Shown here: positions 17,612 through 26,211 of the stretch, piece by piece
How positions within the stretch are numbered: position 1 is the first letter of the stretch
How the letters are laid out: every line of letters begins with the position of its first letter
Source of the DNA: Variovorax paradoxus
Lineage (GTDB): Bacteria > Pseudomonadota > Gammaproteobacteria > Burkholderiales > Burkholderiaceae_C
Reading direction: 5' to 3'
Assembly (NCBI RefSeq): GCF_030815855.1
Contig: NZ_JAUSXG010000001.1
Span: 4,340,001-4,404,000, forward strand
DNA length: 64,000 bases
Program-made: the position numbers and the translations under genes
Notes under the pieces: generated by a model
Told to the model about the DNA's origin: nothing
Databases searched by the model: none
The model's input: the letters and a program-made list of their open reading frames with translations, nothing else

Positions 17612-17684
17612 TCTTGCGGAATGTCCGCTCTTAGGCGAATTTTGACGTGGCGTCGACCGACCGCTCTTGGCCGTTCTGTATCCT
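17612..17684 (+). repeat. Two adjacent TTGGCCGA-type elements (copy D pair)
   Basis: GAATGTCCGCTCTTAGGCGA is followed by GACCGCTCTTGGCCGTTCTG. Both lie between the start of the 236-aa gene and the stop of the next small gene, with the same orientation as the other copies. Confidence 0.62.
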
Positions 17685-17691
17685 TACAGGC

Positions 17692-17922
17692 TCAGCGCGG
17701 CCGAACATGACATCGGAGCGCAGTGCGTACTTGACGCCCTTCAGGACCTCGGCACCCTCGTGTATGCGAGGATATGCGACCAGTCGCTGCTCCATCAATG
17801 ACTTGGTCCTCAAGGGCATCCCACATCTCGCACCAACCTCCATCAGGAACCAGATGAGCTTTGTGCGGTAGGCCGTCGGTTCCGTCGTGGATAGTTGCGC
17901 CGCAATGGCAGTTGATTTTCAT
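17692..17922 (-). CDS. Small Cys-containing protein, possibly 3'-degraded
   Basis: The 76-residue frame starts MKINCHCGATIHDGTDGLPH and continues AHLVPDGGWCEMWDAL EDQVIDG. That N-terminal pattern recalls small zinc-binding proteins of about 100 residues that end in a second Cys pair (CxECGRLY). Here the second half (GRISSHTRGCRGPEG...) does not look like that family, so the gene may have lost its 3' part or shifted frame. A TTGGCCG element lies on each side. Confidence 0.45.
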   Translation of the reverse strand: MKINCHCGATIHDGTDGLPHKAHLVPDGGWCEMWDALEDQVIDGAATGRISSHTRGCRGPEGRQVRTALRCHVRPR

Positions 17923-18002
17923 AATTTAATGGCGCCGTTGAGCATGACTTCCGGCAGTTCTTTTCACGCGCTTTTGAGAGAGGGCATGAAATCCTTGGCG
18001 AC

Positions 18003-18035
18003 TGGGCGAAAGTCTGCTCTTGGCCGCTAGTCGTC
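18003..18035 (+). repeat. Intergenic TTGGCCG element (copy E)
   Basis: GCGAAAGTCTGCTCTTGGCC lies between the small Cys-protein gene and the two-helix membrane protein gene. Confidence 0.6.
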
Positions 18036-18288
18036 ACCGGCCTTTGGTGCGCAGCATCCGACCGATCAGCACCAACACCACCCCGAATCCAGTCAAGGTT
18101 CCAGTAATGATCCAACCGTGATCGGACGGGACTACCCGGTAGTAGTGGTGCGGTCCGCGGAGTAGCTCGACTGGCAACAAGAAGCCAAAGAGCACCAGCA
18201 GCAGAGTACCGGCTGCCGTCAGGACATAACCCGTTTTCACGAGCCACGCTAAGCGTCTCCGCGTTTCTTCATCAGAGGTCATGCTCAT
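18034..18288 (-). CDS. Small two-helix membrane protein, unknown
   Basis: The 84-residue product starts MSMTSDEETRRRLAW. It has two hydrophobic segments, TGYVLTAAGTLLLVLFGFLL and GWIITGTLTGFGVVLVLIG, joined by a short polar loop (RGPHHYYRVVPSDH), and ends in a basic tail. It is predicted to be an inner-membrane protein. I do not recognise the family. Confidence 0.65.
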   Translation of the reverse strand: MSMTSDEETRRRLAWLVKTGYVLTAAGTLLLVLFGFLLPVELLRGPHHYYRVVPSDHGWIITGTLTGFGVVLVLIGRMLRTKGR

Positions 18289-18295
18289 GAATTGG

Positions 18296-18326
18296 TGAAT
18301 GGCAGCTTCTGCCGCATTCTGCCGTC
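18296..18326 (+). repeat. Weak intergenic element copy
   Basis: GGCAGCTTCTGCCGCATTCT resembles the GGCTTCTGGCCGA form of the recurring element. It lies between the stop of the kinase-like gene and the start of the membrane protein gene. Confidence 0.35.
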
Positions 18327-18332
18327 GCATCG

Positions 18333-18863
18333 CTACGGTTGCTCGGGTGCCGGCCAGCGGTTCCCCATCCACAGCCTGATGCGCGCAAGCCGCTCCCGCG
18401 TGGAGAGGTTTCCCTCGAGGTTGAGAACTGGGCAGCTTCGAGCAGACAGCCAAGCTCGCTGCTTCGCAAGGCTTCGGCCTTCCGATGGCCCTTCATCGTC
18501 CTGTGCTGCCCAATCAAGGAATGCCGGATTCGCTTTGCCGAAGCGTTGAATCTCGCGCTCGCGCAGGCGCCCCAAACGAAGCGCGGTGTCGACGTAGAGA
18601 AAGACGACGAAATCGACGGCATCTTCAATCTCGACGCCCCATCCGCTGACCGAGCCAGACAGCACGGCAACGTCGACGCGGCTGAGTTGGCCAAGGAGCA
18701 AGGAGCGCCGCTCTTCAACCGGGCGTCGAACCTGGAATGGCGGTTCAGACGAGGACCAGAAGAAATCGTCCGCATCCAGAAACGCTCCTCCAAGCTCTTC
18801 GGCCAAGGCCTTCCCCAGCGTGGACGTACCTGAGCCAGACGCGCCAGTGATATGTATGAGCAT
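18333..18863 (-). CDS. P-loop nucleoside/adenylate kinase-like protein
   Basis: The 176-residue product opens with MLIHITGASGSGTSTLGKAL, a Walker A motif typical of small-molecule kinases. It continues with a DADDFFW substrate-site motif, a strand VDFVVFLYVDT and an Arg-rich lid region (LGRLREREIQRF). Such proteins are generally annotated as adenylate-kinase-like or AAA-family ATPases; the substrate is unknown. The start at 18863 places the P-loop at residue ~8. An upstream in-frame ATG at 18896 (MTKEFRPSDGK) is an alternative. Confidence 0.75.
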   Translation of the reverse strand: MLIHITGASGSGTSTLGKALAEELGGAFLDADDFFWSSSEPPFQVRRPVEERRSLLLGQLSRVDVAVLSGSVSGWGVEIEDAVDFVVFLYVDTALRLGRLREREIQRFGKANPAFLDWAAQDDEGPSEGRSLAKQRAWLSARSCPVLNLEGNLSTRERLARIRLWMGNRWPAPEQP

Positions 18864-18914
18864 TTTTCCATCCGACGGTCTGAACTCTTTCGTCATCAGA
18901 TTGCAGCACGGTAT

Positions 18915-18944
18915 CCAACGCCGGCTTCTGGCCAGCATTCGAAG
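18915..18944 (+). repeat. Intergenic TGGCC element (copy F)
   Basis: CGCCGGCTTCTGGCCAGCAT lies between the intact acetyltransferase stop and the kinase-like gene start. Confidence 0.5.
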
Positions 18945-18961
18945 CAAGCTTGTATCGCTGC

Positions 18962-19390
18962 TCAGCGCGCCAGCGATTTCTTCATGGAGGCCAGGTAGAA
19001 GCCAGGCGCATAGTTGTCGACGCGCGCGTACTCCTCGTAGTCGTGCTTCTGATAGAACGCCGGCGCCTGCCACTCGAAGGTATCGAGCCTGGCGTTCGTC
19101 GCGCCCAACTCGATGGCCTGCCGCTCCGCCTCCGCCAGCAGGCGGCTGCCCAGGCCCGAGCCGCGCACGTCGGCTTCGACAAACAGCACTTCGATGTTGA
19201 GCCAGTAGAGAAACACAAAGCCTCGCAGCCCGCCGAGCAATCGGCCGTTCCCGTCCCTGGCGTTGAGCCGAATGTACTGCTGCTCGGGATACTCACCGAC
19301 GAAGCCGTAGTTGTATTGGCGCAGCTTGCGACCGAGCTCACCGGAGCGGAGTTCTTCCGGCGTGGCGGCGGCGATGGTGGTGTTTTCCAT
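18962..19390 (-). CDS. GNAT-family N-acetyltransferase
   Basis: The 142-residue protein has the acetyl-CoA-binding motif ADVRGSGLGSRLLAEAE (R/Q-x-x-G-x-G/A form) at ~80-96. Upstream strands include YIRLNARDGNGRLLGG and FVFLYWLNIEVLFV. The C terminus is complete (FYQKHDYEEYARVDNYAPG), as in small-molecule acetyltransferases. The acceptor is unknown. A truncated duplicate of its first two thirds lies 3 kb away at 15963-16373. The IS1182-type element begins about 200 bp upstream of its start. Confidence 0.88.
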   Translation of the reverse strand: MENTTIAAATPEELRSGELGRKLRQYNYGFVGEYPEQQYIRLNARDGNGRLLGGLRGFVFLYWLNIEVLFVEADVRGSGLGSRLLAEAERQAIELGATNARLDTFEWQAPAFYQKHDYEEYARVDNYAPGFYLASMKKSLAR

Positions 19391-19417
19391 TCGGAACAAG
19401 GGTAACGGAGCCGCGCC
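19095..19417. repeat. Direct repeat, right copy (GNAT duplication)
   Basis: This is the partner of the repeat at 16078-16400, in the same orientation. Here the acetyltransferase frame continues to a complete C terminus, so this copy is the likely parent. Confidence 0.88.
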
Positions 19418-19419
19418 TC

Positions 19420-19444
19420 GGAGGGCGGCTTCTGGCCGAGGCCG
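19420..19444 (+). repeat. Intergenic TGGCCGA element (copy G)
   Basis: GGGCGGCTTCTGGCCGAGGC lies upstream of the intact acetyltransferase and left of the IS1182-type element. Confidence 0.5.
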
Positions 19445-19569
19445 TGTGGAAACGCATTTGGCACACCAGTATGCCGAACTCGAGGCTACAGGTCCCGTCA
19501 TTGAGCCTGCTGATGCCATCCAGTGCTCATCGCCGCGTCAACGCGCGTCCGCTCTGTTCGTGATGTCTC

Positions 19570-21125
19570 GGACCACCCTCAGCGGTCTTTAAAAGGGCTC
19601 ACGCCCCCGCCAGCTTCATCGCCTTCATCGTTTTGGTCATGCCCAGGATGGCGATCACCCGCTTGAGGTTGTAAGCCAGCACGTGCAGGTTCATCTCGGT
19701 GCTGACGTGCTCCAGCGTCTTCGTCAGGAAGTGCGTCCAGCCCATCCAGTGCTTGAGCGTGCCGAACACGTGCTCCACGGTACTTCTTCGCAGCGTCATT
19801 GCATCGGGCTTGCGATCAAGCCGCTGCTGAACTCGCTCCAGGACTTCCTCATGCTCCCAGCGACGGATGCGACGGTAGTCGCCGGTCGTGCAAGATTCCT
19901 TTATCGCGCACCTCGGGCAGGCGCTGCTCCAGTAGACGTGCTGCTTGAGATTGCTCTCGATCGTGCTGAACCGATAGATCGCGCGTTCTCCAGCTGGGCA
20001 CCGGTATTCGTCATCCTTGGCGATGTAGATGAAGTCGCTCTTGTCGAAGCGACCCTCTGCCTTGGCGTTCGATGTCATCGGCTTGGGCACGAAGGTCGTG
20101 ATGCCCGCGTTCTCACAGGCCTTGAGCTCAGTGCCGTTGAAGTACCCACGGTCAGCGAAGGCGCGCAGCCTGCTTTTACCCATCGCCTCGCGCGCGGCCA
20201 GCGCCATCTTGCTCAGTTGGGCTCGGTCATTCCCGACGTTCGTCACTTCGTGGGCAACGATCAGATGGTGCTTGGCATCGACGGCCGCCTGCACGTTGTA
20301 GCCCACCAGGCCCGAGCCCTTGGCCTGCGAATTCATCGAGCGTGAATCGGGGTCGGTGCTGGAGCGCTGGCCGTCGGGCTCGTGCTTCAGTTGCTCCTTG
20401 GTCTCGTCGAGCTGGCGCATCTGCTCGCGCAGCTTCTTGATCTTGTCCTGTAGCCGCTCGGTCTTGGCCTCGACCTCCGCGGGCTGCGTGCGGTCGGCGG
20501 TCTCCAGCGCGTCGAGGTAGCGCTGGATGCTCTGTTCGATCTGCCGCTGGCGCGCATCGATCTTGGCTGGCGTGACGTTGCGATCCCGGCTGTTGACGGC
20601 CTTGAACTTGCTGCCATCGATGGCCACGATGGCCTGCGTGAACAGCTTGAGCTCCCGGCACATGCCGACGAAGCGTTTGCAGACGTTGCGGATGCCCGCT
20701 CCGTTGTCGTGACGGAAGTCGGCAATGGTTTTGAAGTCCGGGGCCAGCCGACCAGTGAGCCACATTAGCTCGACGTTGCGTTGGGCCTCTCGTTCCAGGC
20801 GCCGGCTGGACTGGATGCGGTTTAGGTAGCCGTAGATGTAGAGCTTGAGAAGCACCGCCGGGTGGTACGCAGGCCGACCGGTAGCAGCCGGGTCCGCGCC
20901 CTTGAAGCCGAGTGCCTGAAGATCAAGTTCCTCGACGAAGGCGTCGACCACTCGCACCGGGTTGTCTTCGCCGATATAGTCATCAAGACATTCCGGCAAC
21001 AGCGCGACCTGCTGTCGGTCTTCGCCTTCGATGAATCGCTTCATGGGCACCTCGCTTGGAACGGATGCAGCGATTTTATTTTTCGACAAGCAGGACTGGA
21101 AGTCTTTTCACACAGCCTCGGCCGG
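19570..21125 (-). mobile_element. IS1182-family insertion sequence (ends approximate)
   Basis: The element contains one intact transposase gene. I could not resolve matching terminal inverted repeats by eye, so the limits are approximate. It sits between the acetyltransferase and Imm70-like genes. Confidence 0.75.
19599..21089 (-). CDS. IS1182-family DDE transposase
   Basis: The 496-residue protein has the IS1182 architecture: an N-terminal DUF772-like domain (VDAFVEELDLQALGF, RPAYHPAVLLKLYIYGYLNR), a catalytic Asp in VAIDGSKFKAVNSRD, an inserted coiled-coil of about 70 residues, a second Asp in AFADRGYFNG, and a C-terminal Glu in STVEHVFGTLKHWMG. A Cys-rich CRHCAI-like segment (SACPRCAIKESC) fits the family. 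A downstream ATG at 21044 (MKRFIEGEDRQQV) is the other plausible start. The frame is intact, so it may be active. Confidence 0.92.
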   Translation of the reverse strand: MSKNKIAASVPSEVPMKRFIEGEDRQQVALLPECLDDYIGEDNPVRVVDAFVEELDLQALGFKGADPAATGRPAYHPAVLLKLYIYGYLNRIQSSRRLEREAQRNVELMWLTGRLAPDFKTIADFRHDNGAGIRNVCKRFVGMCRELKLFTQAIVAIDGSKFKAVNSRDRNVTPAKIDARQRQIEQSIQRYLDALETADRTQPAEVEAKTERLQDKIKKLREQMRQLDETKEQLKHEPDGQRSSTDPDSRSMNSQAKGSGLVGYNVQAAVDAKHHLIVAHEVTNVGNDRAQLSKMALAAREAMGKSRLRAFADRGYFNGTELKACENAGITTFVPKPMTSNAKAEGRFDKSDFIYIAKDDEYRCPAGERAIYRFSTIESNLKQHVYWSSACPRCAIKESCTTGDYRRIRRWEHEEVLERVQQRLDRKPDAMTLRRSTVEHVFGTLKHWMGWTHFLTKTLEHVSTEMNLHVLAYNLKRVIAILGMTKTMKAMKLAGA

Positions 21126-21135
21126 CTGGAGACCG

Positions 21136-21546
21136 TCACTGGAGAACCGCGTCTATCCGTCCCTCTGCAGAGGCTGCCAGAGCCTCCTCAAGTATTTGGA
21201 ACACGTCGCGTCCGGTGCTCGACAGGAAGTAGTTGCCAAGGCTCGTGATTTGCGGTGCGATGTTGTCGCCCCAGGGCGGGTTCGACTGGCGATTCTCAAT
21301 GTCCCACACCACAGATGCGGGAGGCAATTTGCTCAGGGTCGCCTTTGCCTGCCGCAGCTCCGCGAGCGCGAGCAACGCATTCCCATGAGGCAAACGACCT
21401 TGGTAGAGCTCGTTCATCAAGTGAGGGAAACGGCGGCCCCAGCCGGTGGGTTCGCAATGCGCGCTGATGGTTGAGAAGAACGAGTGCACGAAGGACGGTG
21501 CACCGAGCTCGTCCGTGACTGAACCCACCGTTACTCCGATTGCCAT
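21136..21546 (-). CDS. Imm70-like immunity protein
   Basis: The 136-residue product starts MAIGVTVGSVTDELGAPSF and contains the run VHSFFSTISAHCEP, FPHLMNELYQGRL, VVWDIENRQSNPPWG and SLGNYFLSSTGRDVF. This matches my recollection of the Imm70 family, in which immunity proteins neutralise polymorphic toxins of contact-dependent or type VI systems. No toxin gene is visible nearby, so it would be an orphan immunity gene. The ATG at 21546 follows a boundary region with the clearest TTGGCCGA element. Confidence 0.72.
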   Translation of the reverse strand: MAIGVTVGSVTDELGAPSFVHSFFSTISAHCEPTGWGRRFPHLMNELYQGRLPHGNALLALAELRQAKATLSKLPPASVVWDIENRQSNPPWGDNIAPQITSLGNYFLSSTGRDVFQILEEALAASAEGRIDAVLQ

Positions 21547-21586
21547 GCGTGCTCCTCGTGAACTGGCGTCGCCTTGTATGACTGCT

Positions 21587-21643
21587 ATCGGGCGAATTCT
21601 GCCTTGAAGCTGAACAGCCGGTCTTGGCCGACTGTAGCCCCAC
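21587..21643 (+). repeat. Intergenic TTGGCCGA element, longest copy (copy H)
   Basis: This best-preserved copy begins GGGCGAATTCTGCCTTGAAG and ends with the core GGTCTTGGCCGACTGTAGCC. It lies between the divergent starts of the Imm70-like and DTW genes. Confidence 0.65.
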
Positions 21644-21774
21644 GTCCCCCGCCGGAGCAAAGGGGCCCACTGCGGTCTTCCGACATTGTCCAAAGCTGCC
21701 AGTCGTCGCGCCAAAGCTAAGAGACCTCTCCTTCCACGCATTGTCTAGCCAAGCACGCTGAATAAAATCCAGCC

Positions 21775-22437
21775 GTGTCCGCCGCTTTAGTCCCACGCTC
21801 CCAGTGCACCGCTTGCCTGCGCCCGCTCAGCGCCTGCATTTGCCGCTGGGTCGCACCCACCGCCCACGCGGTGGAGGTACTGGTGCTGCAGCACCCGCTG
21901 GAGGTGCACCAGGCCAAAGGCAGCGCCCGCCTGCTGCACCTCAGCTTGGCGCACTGCCGCTTGGTGGTGGGTGAGGCATTTGCCGTGCCCGTCTGGCCGG
22001 AGGACGGCAAGCACACGCTGCTGCTGTACCCGGACAGTCTGCAAGATACCGCCCCGGACCTGCAGGGCCCACCCCCGCTACCGCCCGAGTGGCCGCAACC
22101 CCCGTCGCGCCTGCGCCTGGTCGTGCTGGATGGCACCTGGCGCAAAAGCCGAAAGATGCTCTACGAAAGCCCGCCACTGCAACAGTTGCCCCGCTTGGCC
22201 CTGCGCAACCTGCCGCCTTCGCACTACCGTATCCGCAAAGCCCATGGGCCCGACCAACTGTCCACGCTGGAGGCGACCTGCTACGCCTTGTGCCAACTGG
22301 AAGGCGGCGCGGCGCGGTTCCAGCCCCTGTTGAATGCCTTCGACGGGTTTGTAGAGTACTTGGAGCAGGCCGGCGGGCAGCGAAACGCGCAAACCGACAA
22401 GTCCTGCCCTCGGCCAAGGGTTACGGGGTTCATTTAA
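21775..22437 (+). CDS. DTW domain-containing protein, putative tRNA aminocarboxypropyltransferase
   Basis: DTW-domain proteins (E. coli TapT, TuaA family) transfer the 3-amino-3-carboxypropyl group of SAM to uridines in tRNA. The 220-residue product has an N-terminal Cys cluster (CTACLRPLSACICRW), the HPLEVHQAKGSARL motif, the name-giving box as VVLDGTWRKSRKML, and SHYRIRKAHGPDQLSTLEA. It is one of the few plus-strand genes in the island. GC content is high, so it may have a different origin from its neighbours. The Cys cluster suggests a bound zinc. Confidence 0.85.
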   Translation: MSAALVPRSQCTACLRPLSACICRWVAPTAHAVEVLVLQHPLEVHQAKGSARLLHLSLAHCRLVVGEAFAVPVWPEDGKHTLLLYPDSLQDTAPDLQGPPPLPPEWPQPPSRLRLVVLDGTWRKSRKMLYESPPLQQLPRLALRNLPPSHYRIRKAHGPDQLSTLEATCYALCQLEGGAARFQPLLNAFDGFVEYLEQAGGQRNAQTDKSCPRPRVTGFI

Positions 22438-22475
22438 GTGACCAGCTGAATGGCTGGTTTTGGCCGCTTTAGGAC
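22438..22475 (+). repeat. Intergenic TTGGCCG element with hairpin (copy I)
   Basis: A hairpin (ACCAGC-TGAATG-GCTGGT) runs directly into TTTTGGCCGCTTTAGG. It begins immediately after the DTW stop codon. Confidence 0.6.
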
Positions 22476-22813
22476 TGCCGCGCAGACGCCTGCCGCGTTG
22501 AGATGGCGCGAACCATATCGTCGACGGCGATGTTGCCTGTCGCCTCAACGTGTTCAGAGACCGCAGTCAGGTAGTCTTCCCAGTGCTCGGACGGTTCTTC
22601 CCACGGCATCTCGCAAACAGTCCACCAGCGGTCAAACACCTGAATCGAGATGGCGTCGGAACCGAGAACCCGGCGGGCGTCGCTGGGTGAGGAAAGGAAT
22701 TCGTACTCACGGACGCGCGCAAGGTAGAGAAGCTTCACAGCAATAGCAACGGCTTCTTGGCGCCAAGCCGACCGGTCCCCCCAGCTCCTGCTTTGTTGGA
22801 TTCCACCGATCTC
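22469..22813 (-). pseudogene. 3' part of an unknown gene, 5' end cut by an IS3-family insertion
   Basis: About 110 residues remain (SAWRQEAVAIAVKLLYLARV, EYEFLSSPSDARRVLGSD, WWTVCEMPWEEPSEHWEDYL and a C-terminal helix). The frame runs without a start codon of its own into the IS left end at about 22814. I do not recognise the family. The insertion removed the start and N terminus, so expression of the native protein is not expected. Confidence 0.75.
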
Positions 22814-24440
22814 TGACCCGAGGGGGATGCGGACGAAAACTTGGACTACCAGGGGGTAGTTCATGTATTCATACGAAGACAGAATTCGAGCGGTCGAGCT
22901 GTACATCAAGCTCGGCAAACGCGTCAGGGCGACGATTCGCCAGCTGGGGTATCCGACCAAGAATGCGTTGAAGGGCTGGTACCGGGAGTACGAGCGGCGA
23001 TTCGACTTACCAAGGGGCTATGCACGCTCGAAGCCCAAGTATTCTCAGGAGCAGAAGGAGGTAGCTGTCAGGCACTTCCTCGATCATGGGCGCTGCATCG
23101 CATTCACCATCAAGGCGTTGGGCTATCCGGTACGCGAATCGCTGCGTTCCTGGATTCACGAATTGCACCCTGAGCTGCACGTGCGCATCGTCGGTCGATC
23201 TAACGCGATAGCGCGGCCGCCAGCGATGAAGCAGGCAGCTGTCATCGCGTTGTGCACGCGCCAGGAGAGTGCACAAGCCGTGGCCCAAGAGCTGGGCGTG
23301 TGCAGGCCAACGTTGTACAACTGGAAGAACCAGCTACTCGGCCGTGAGGTTCCAGCATCCATGAAGCGCCAACACGATCTACCGCCAGTCCCGGAACGGG
23401 AGGAGCTGGAGCGCCAGCTCGAAGCCCTGCGACGTGACATCCGACGATTGCAGCTCGAACAAGACCTCTTGAAAAAGGCGAATGAAATCCTAAAAAAAGA
23501 CCTGGGCATCGACCGGCAACTCCTGACCAATCGGGAGAAGACGTTGCTGGTTGATGCCCTGAGGCAGACGTATACCCTTGGGGAACTGCTCGACGAAGTG
23601 GGCTTGGCGCGCAGTTCCTACTTCTACCATCGAGCCCGGCTCGATGCTGCGGACAAGTACGCCGAGGTGCGTCGAACCCTCACCGACATCTTCGAGCGCA
23701 ACCACCGTTGCTATGGCTACCGCCGGCTGCAGGCTTCGCTGAACAGGCAGCGCGCGAGCATCTCGGAGAAGGTCGTGCAGCGGCTGATGAAACAAGAGAG
23801 CTTGGTCGTTGCCAGGCCGAAGCGGCGCAGGTATGGCTCATACCTGGGAGAGATCAGTCCGGCGCCAGACAACCTTCTCAACCGGGACTTCCGGGCTGCC
23901 GCGCCCAACGAGAAGTGGCTCACTGACATCACGGAGTTCCAGATCCCGGCTGGCAAGGTGTATCTGTCTCCCATGATCGACTGCTTCGACGGCATGGTCG
24001 TCAGCTGGTCGCTCGGTACGCGCCCGGACGCTGAACTCGTCAACACGATGCTGGATGCGGCCGTCGAGACGGTGGTCAATACCGAAGACCGGCCCGTCGT
24101 TCACTCCGATCGTGGTGCCCACTATCGCTGGCCAGGCTGGCTCTCGCGCATCGCTGATGCGAAGCTCATTCGCTCGATGTCGCGCAAGGGGTACTCTCCT
24201 GATAACGCGGCGTGCGAAGGCTTCTTCGGTCGGTTGAAAACCGAGCTGTTCTATCCTCGCAATTGGCAGTCCACAACCATCGACCAGTTCATACAGGCCG
24301 TGGACTCCTATATCCGCTGGTACAACGAACAGCGGATCAAGATCTCACTGGGCTCTCTCAGTCCCATCGAATACCGAGAGAGTCTTGGACTTGCGACATA
24401 AAACCAGTCCAAGTTTTTATCCGCACCCCCGAGATTTCCA
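22814..24440 (+). mobile_element. IS3-family insertion sequence
   Basis: The terminal inverted repeats are visible. The left end carries GGGGGATGCGGACGAAAACT, and the reverse complement of the right end carries GGGGGTGCGGATAAAAACT, both followed by TGGAC. The outermost bases are estimated from TG...CA ends. The element interrupts the gene at 22469 and abuts an IS21-type remnant on its right. Confidence 0.88.
22863..24401 (+). CDS. IS3-family transposase, single-frame OrfAB
   Basis: The 512-residue protein joins a helix-turn-helix OrfA-like part (residues 1-~170, with a second HTH at QAVAQELGVCRPTLYNW and a leucine-zipper segment) to an OrfB-like rve integrase domain. The DDE residues appear in WLTDITEFQ, HSDRGAHY and CEGFFGRLKTELF. 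Most IS3 elements make this fusion by -1 frameshifting. Here both parts are in one frame, although an A7 run at 23492-23498 remains at the usual junction. The frame is intact. Confidence 0.93.
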   Translation: MYSYEDRIRAVELYIKLGKRVRATIRQLGYPTKNALKGWYREYERRFDLPRGYARSKPKYSQEQKEVAVRHFLDHGRCIAFTIKALGYPVRESLRSWIHELHPELHVRIVGRSNAIARPPAMKQAAVIALCTRQESAQAVAQELGVCRPTLYNWKNQLLGREVPASMKRQHDLPPVPEREELERQLEALRRDIRRLQLEQDLLKKANEILKKDLGIDRQLLTNREKTLLVDALRQTYTLGELLDEVGLARSSYFYHRARLDAADKYAEVRRTLTDIFERNHRCYGYRRLQASLNRQRASISEKVVQRLMKQESLVVARPKRRRYGSYLGEISPAPDNLLNRDFRAAAPNEKWLTDITEFQIPAGKVYLSPMIDCFDGMVVSWSLGTRPDAELVNTMLDAAVETVVNTEDRPVVHSDRGAHYRWPGWLSRIADAKLIRSMSRKGYSPDNAACEGFFGRLKTELFYPRNWQSTTIDQFIQAVDSYIRWYNEQRIKISLGSLSPIEYRESLGLAT

Positions 24441-24446
24441 TCGAAT

Positions 24447-24825
24447 ACTGACCCACCCGCTTTGTGAGCCCGAAGGCTTCACGGTGTGGATAAGTGCTTG
24501 ATGTTCTCCTTGTGTGGATCTGCCGCAGATTGCGCCGCTGTTTCCGCGATTTGGTGGCCTCGATCGCGAGCCAGTTCGCGAGCTTGTCGGCATAGGGATC
24601 GAGCTTGCTCGAGCTCGCCCGCTTGGTGTAGCGCGGCGCTTCTTCGCCCGCTCGCAGGTACTTCTTTACGGTGTTGCGAGACAGGCCTGTACGCCTGGCT
24701 ATCTCGCGAATGGACATCTGCTCGCGCAGGGCCCAGCGTCTGATGACACTCAATGTCGCCACGTCTATCACTCCTAGGATCCCCTGCCTTAAAAATGAGC
24801 AGGGTAGAGTTTTACGTGGGTCAGT
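24447..24825 (-). mobile_element. IS21-type remnant with short inverted ends
   Basis: ACTGACCCAC at 24447-24456 is repeated in inverted orientation at 24816-24825. The ~380 bp between them contain only the N-terminal part of an istA-like gene. This looks like an internally deleted IS21-family copy. Confidence 0.62.
24514..24771 (-). pseudogene. Truncated IS21 transposase istA (N terminus only)
   Basis: About 86 residues match the start of IstA: MIDVATLSVIRRWALREQ, then the helix-turn-helix SIREIARRTGLSRNTVKKYL, then KLDPYADKLANWL and KSRKQRRNLRQ. Homology then stops, and the open frame continues into unrelated IS-end sequence and the neighbouring IS3 element. The catalytic core and istB are absent. 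Confidence 0.82.
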
Positions 24826-24854
24826 CTTAGACGGAAATTAGTGCGTTAGCCGGG

Positions 24855-24931
24855 TCAATTTTCGGCGGCAATCAACATCCAGTGGTCCGAGGCACCCGCC
24901 AAGTCTTCAAAGAGGTCAATTTTGTCGCCAT
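24855..24931 (-). pseudogene. Frameshifted remnant related to the 120-aa gene at 15626
   Basis: Reading from the ATG at 24931 gives MATK. One missing base then changes the frame, after which DLFEDLAGASDHW is readable and a stop follows at 24855. This parallels MATKDDLFEDMARALEVW of the gene at 15626-15988. A boundary element lies immediately upstream in both cases, suggesting two copies of the same cassette type. Confidence 0.6.
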
Positions 24932-24943
24932 TGGATTCCTTAC

Positions 24944-25911
<968 letters not shown>

Positions 25912-26211
25912 ACAAGACGCCGCATCCGACGCAACCGCACGGGCGCTTTGGCCAGCGCCGTTCACGCTCGGCAATCTGCTGACGTGAAAAAGGCACTGGC
26001 CGACCTACGACGCTGTCGGGCCGGTGCTAAAGCCGTCCAGCCGCATGCGCTTGATACGACTGTTTCACGCGCAGGCTACCCCTTGACCAGCCCAAAAAGG
26101 TGGACCTGTGTGGCATTCTGAAAAGAGTCCCTACCCGCTTGGCGCGCACTTCTGCAACGTGGCGCCAGACGACCTCCTTCAACCACCACAACCAGCGATC
26201 AAGGAGTTGCA
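25912..26211. other. Gene-free stretch at the right edge of the island
   Basis: No gene is supported in these 300 bases. Two further weak matches to the boundary element (GCGCTTTGGCCAGCGCCG at ~25940 and CACTGGCCGACC at ~25996) are present. The 3' end carries an AAGGAG site just before the start at 26212. Confidence 0.5.

Noticed and set aside
19550..21140. Terminal inverted repeats of the IS1182-type element
   Set aside because: The best pairing found by eye near 19588 and 21110 matched at fewer than half of the positions, so exact ends are not claimed.
24358..24771. 137-residue istA-like protein as a functional gene
   Set aside because: Only the first ~86 residues are IstA-like. The rest crosses into IS-end and IS3 sequence, and the catalytic domain is absent.
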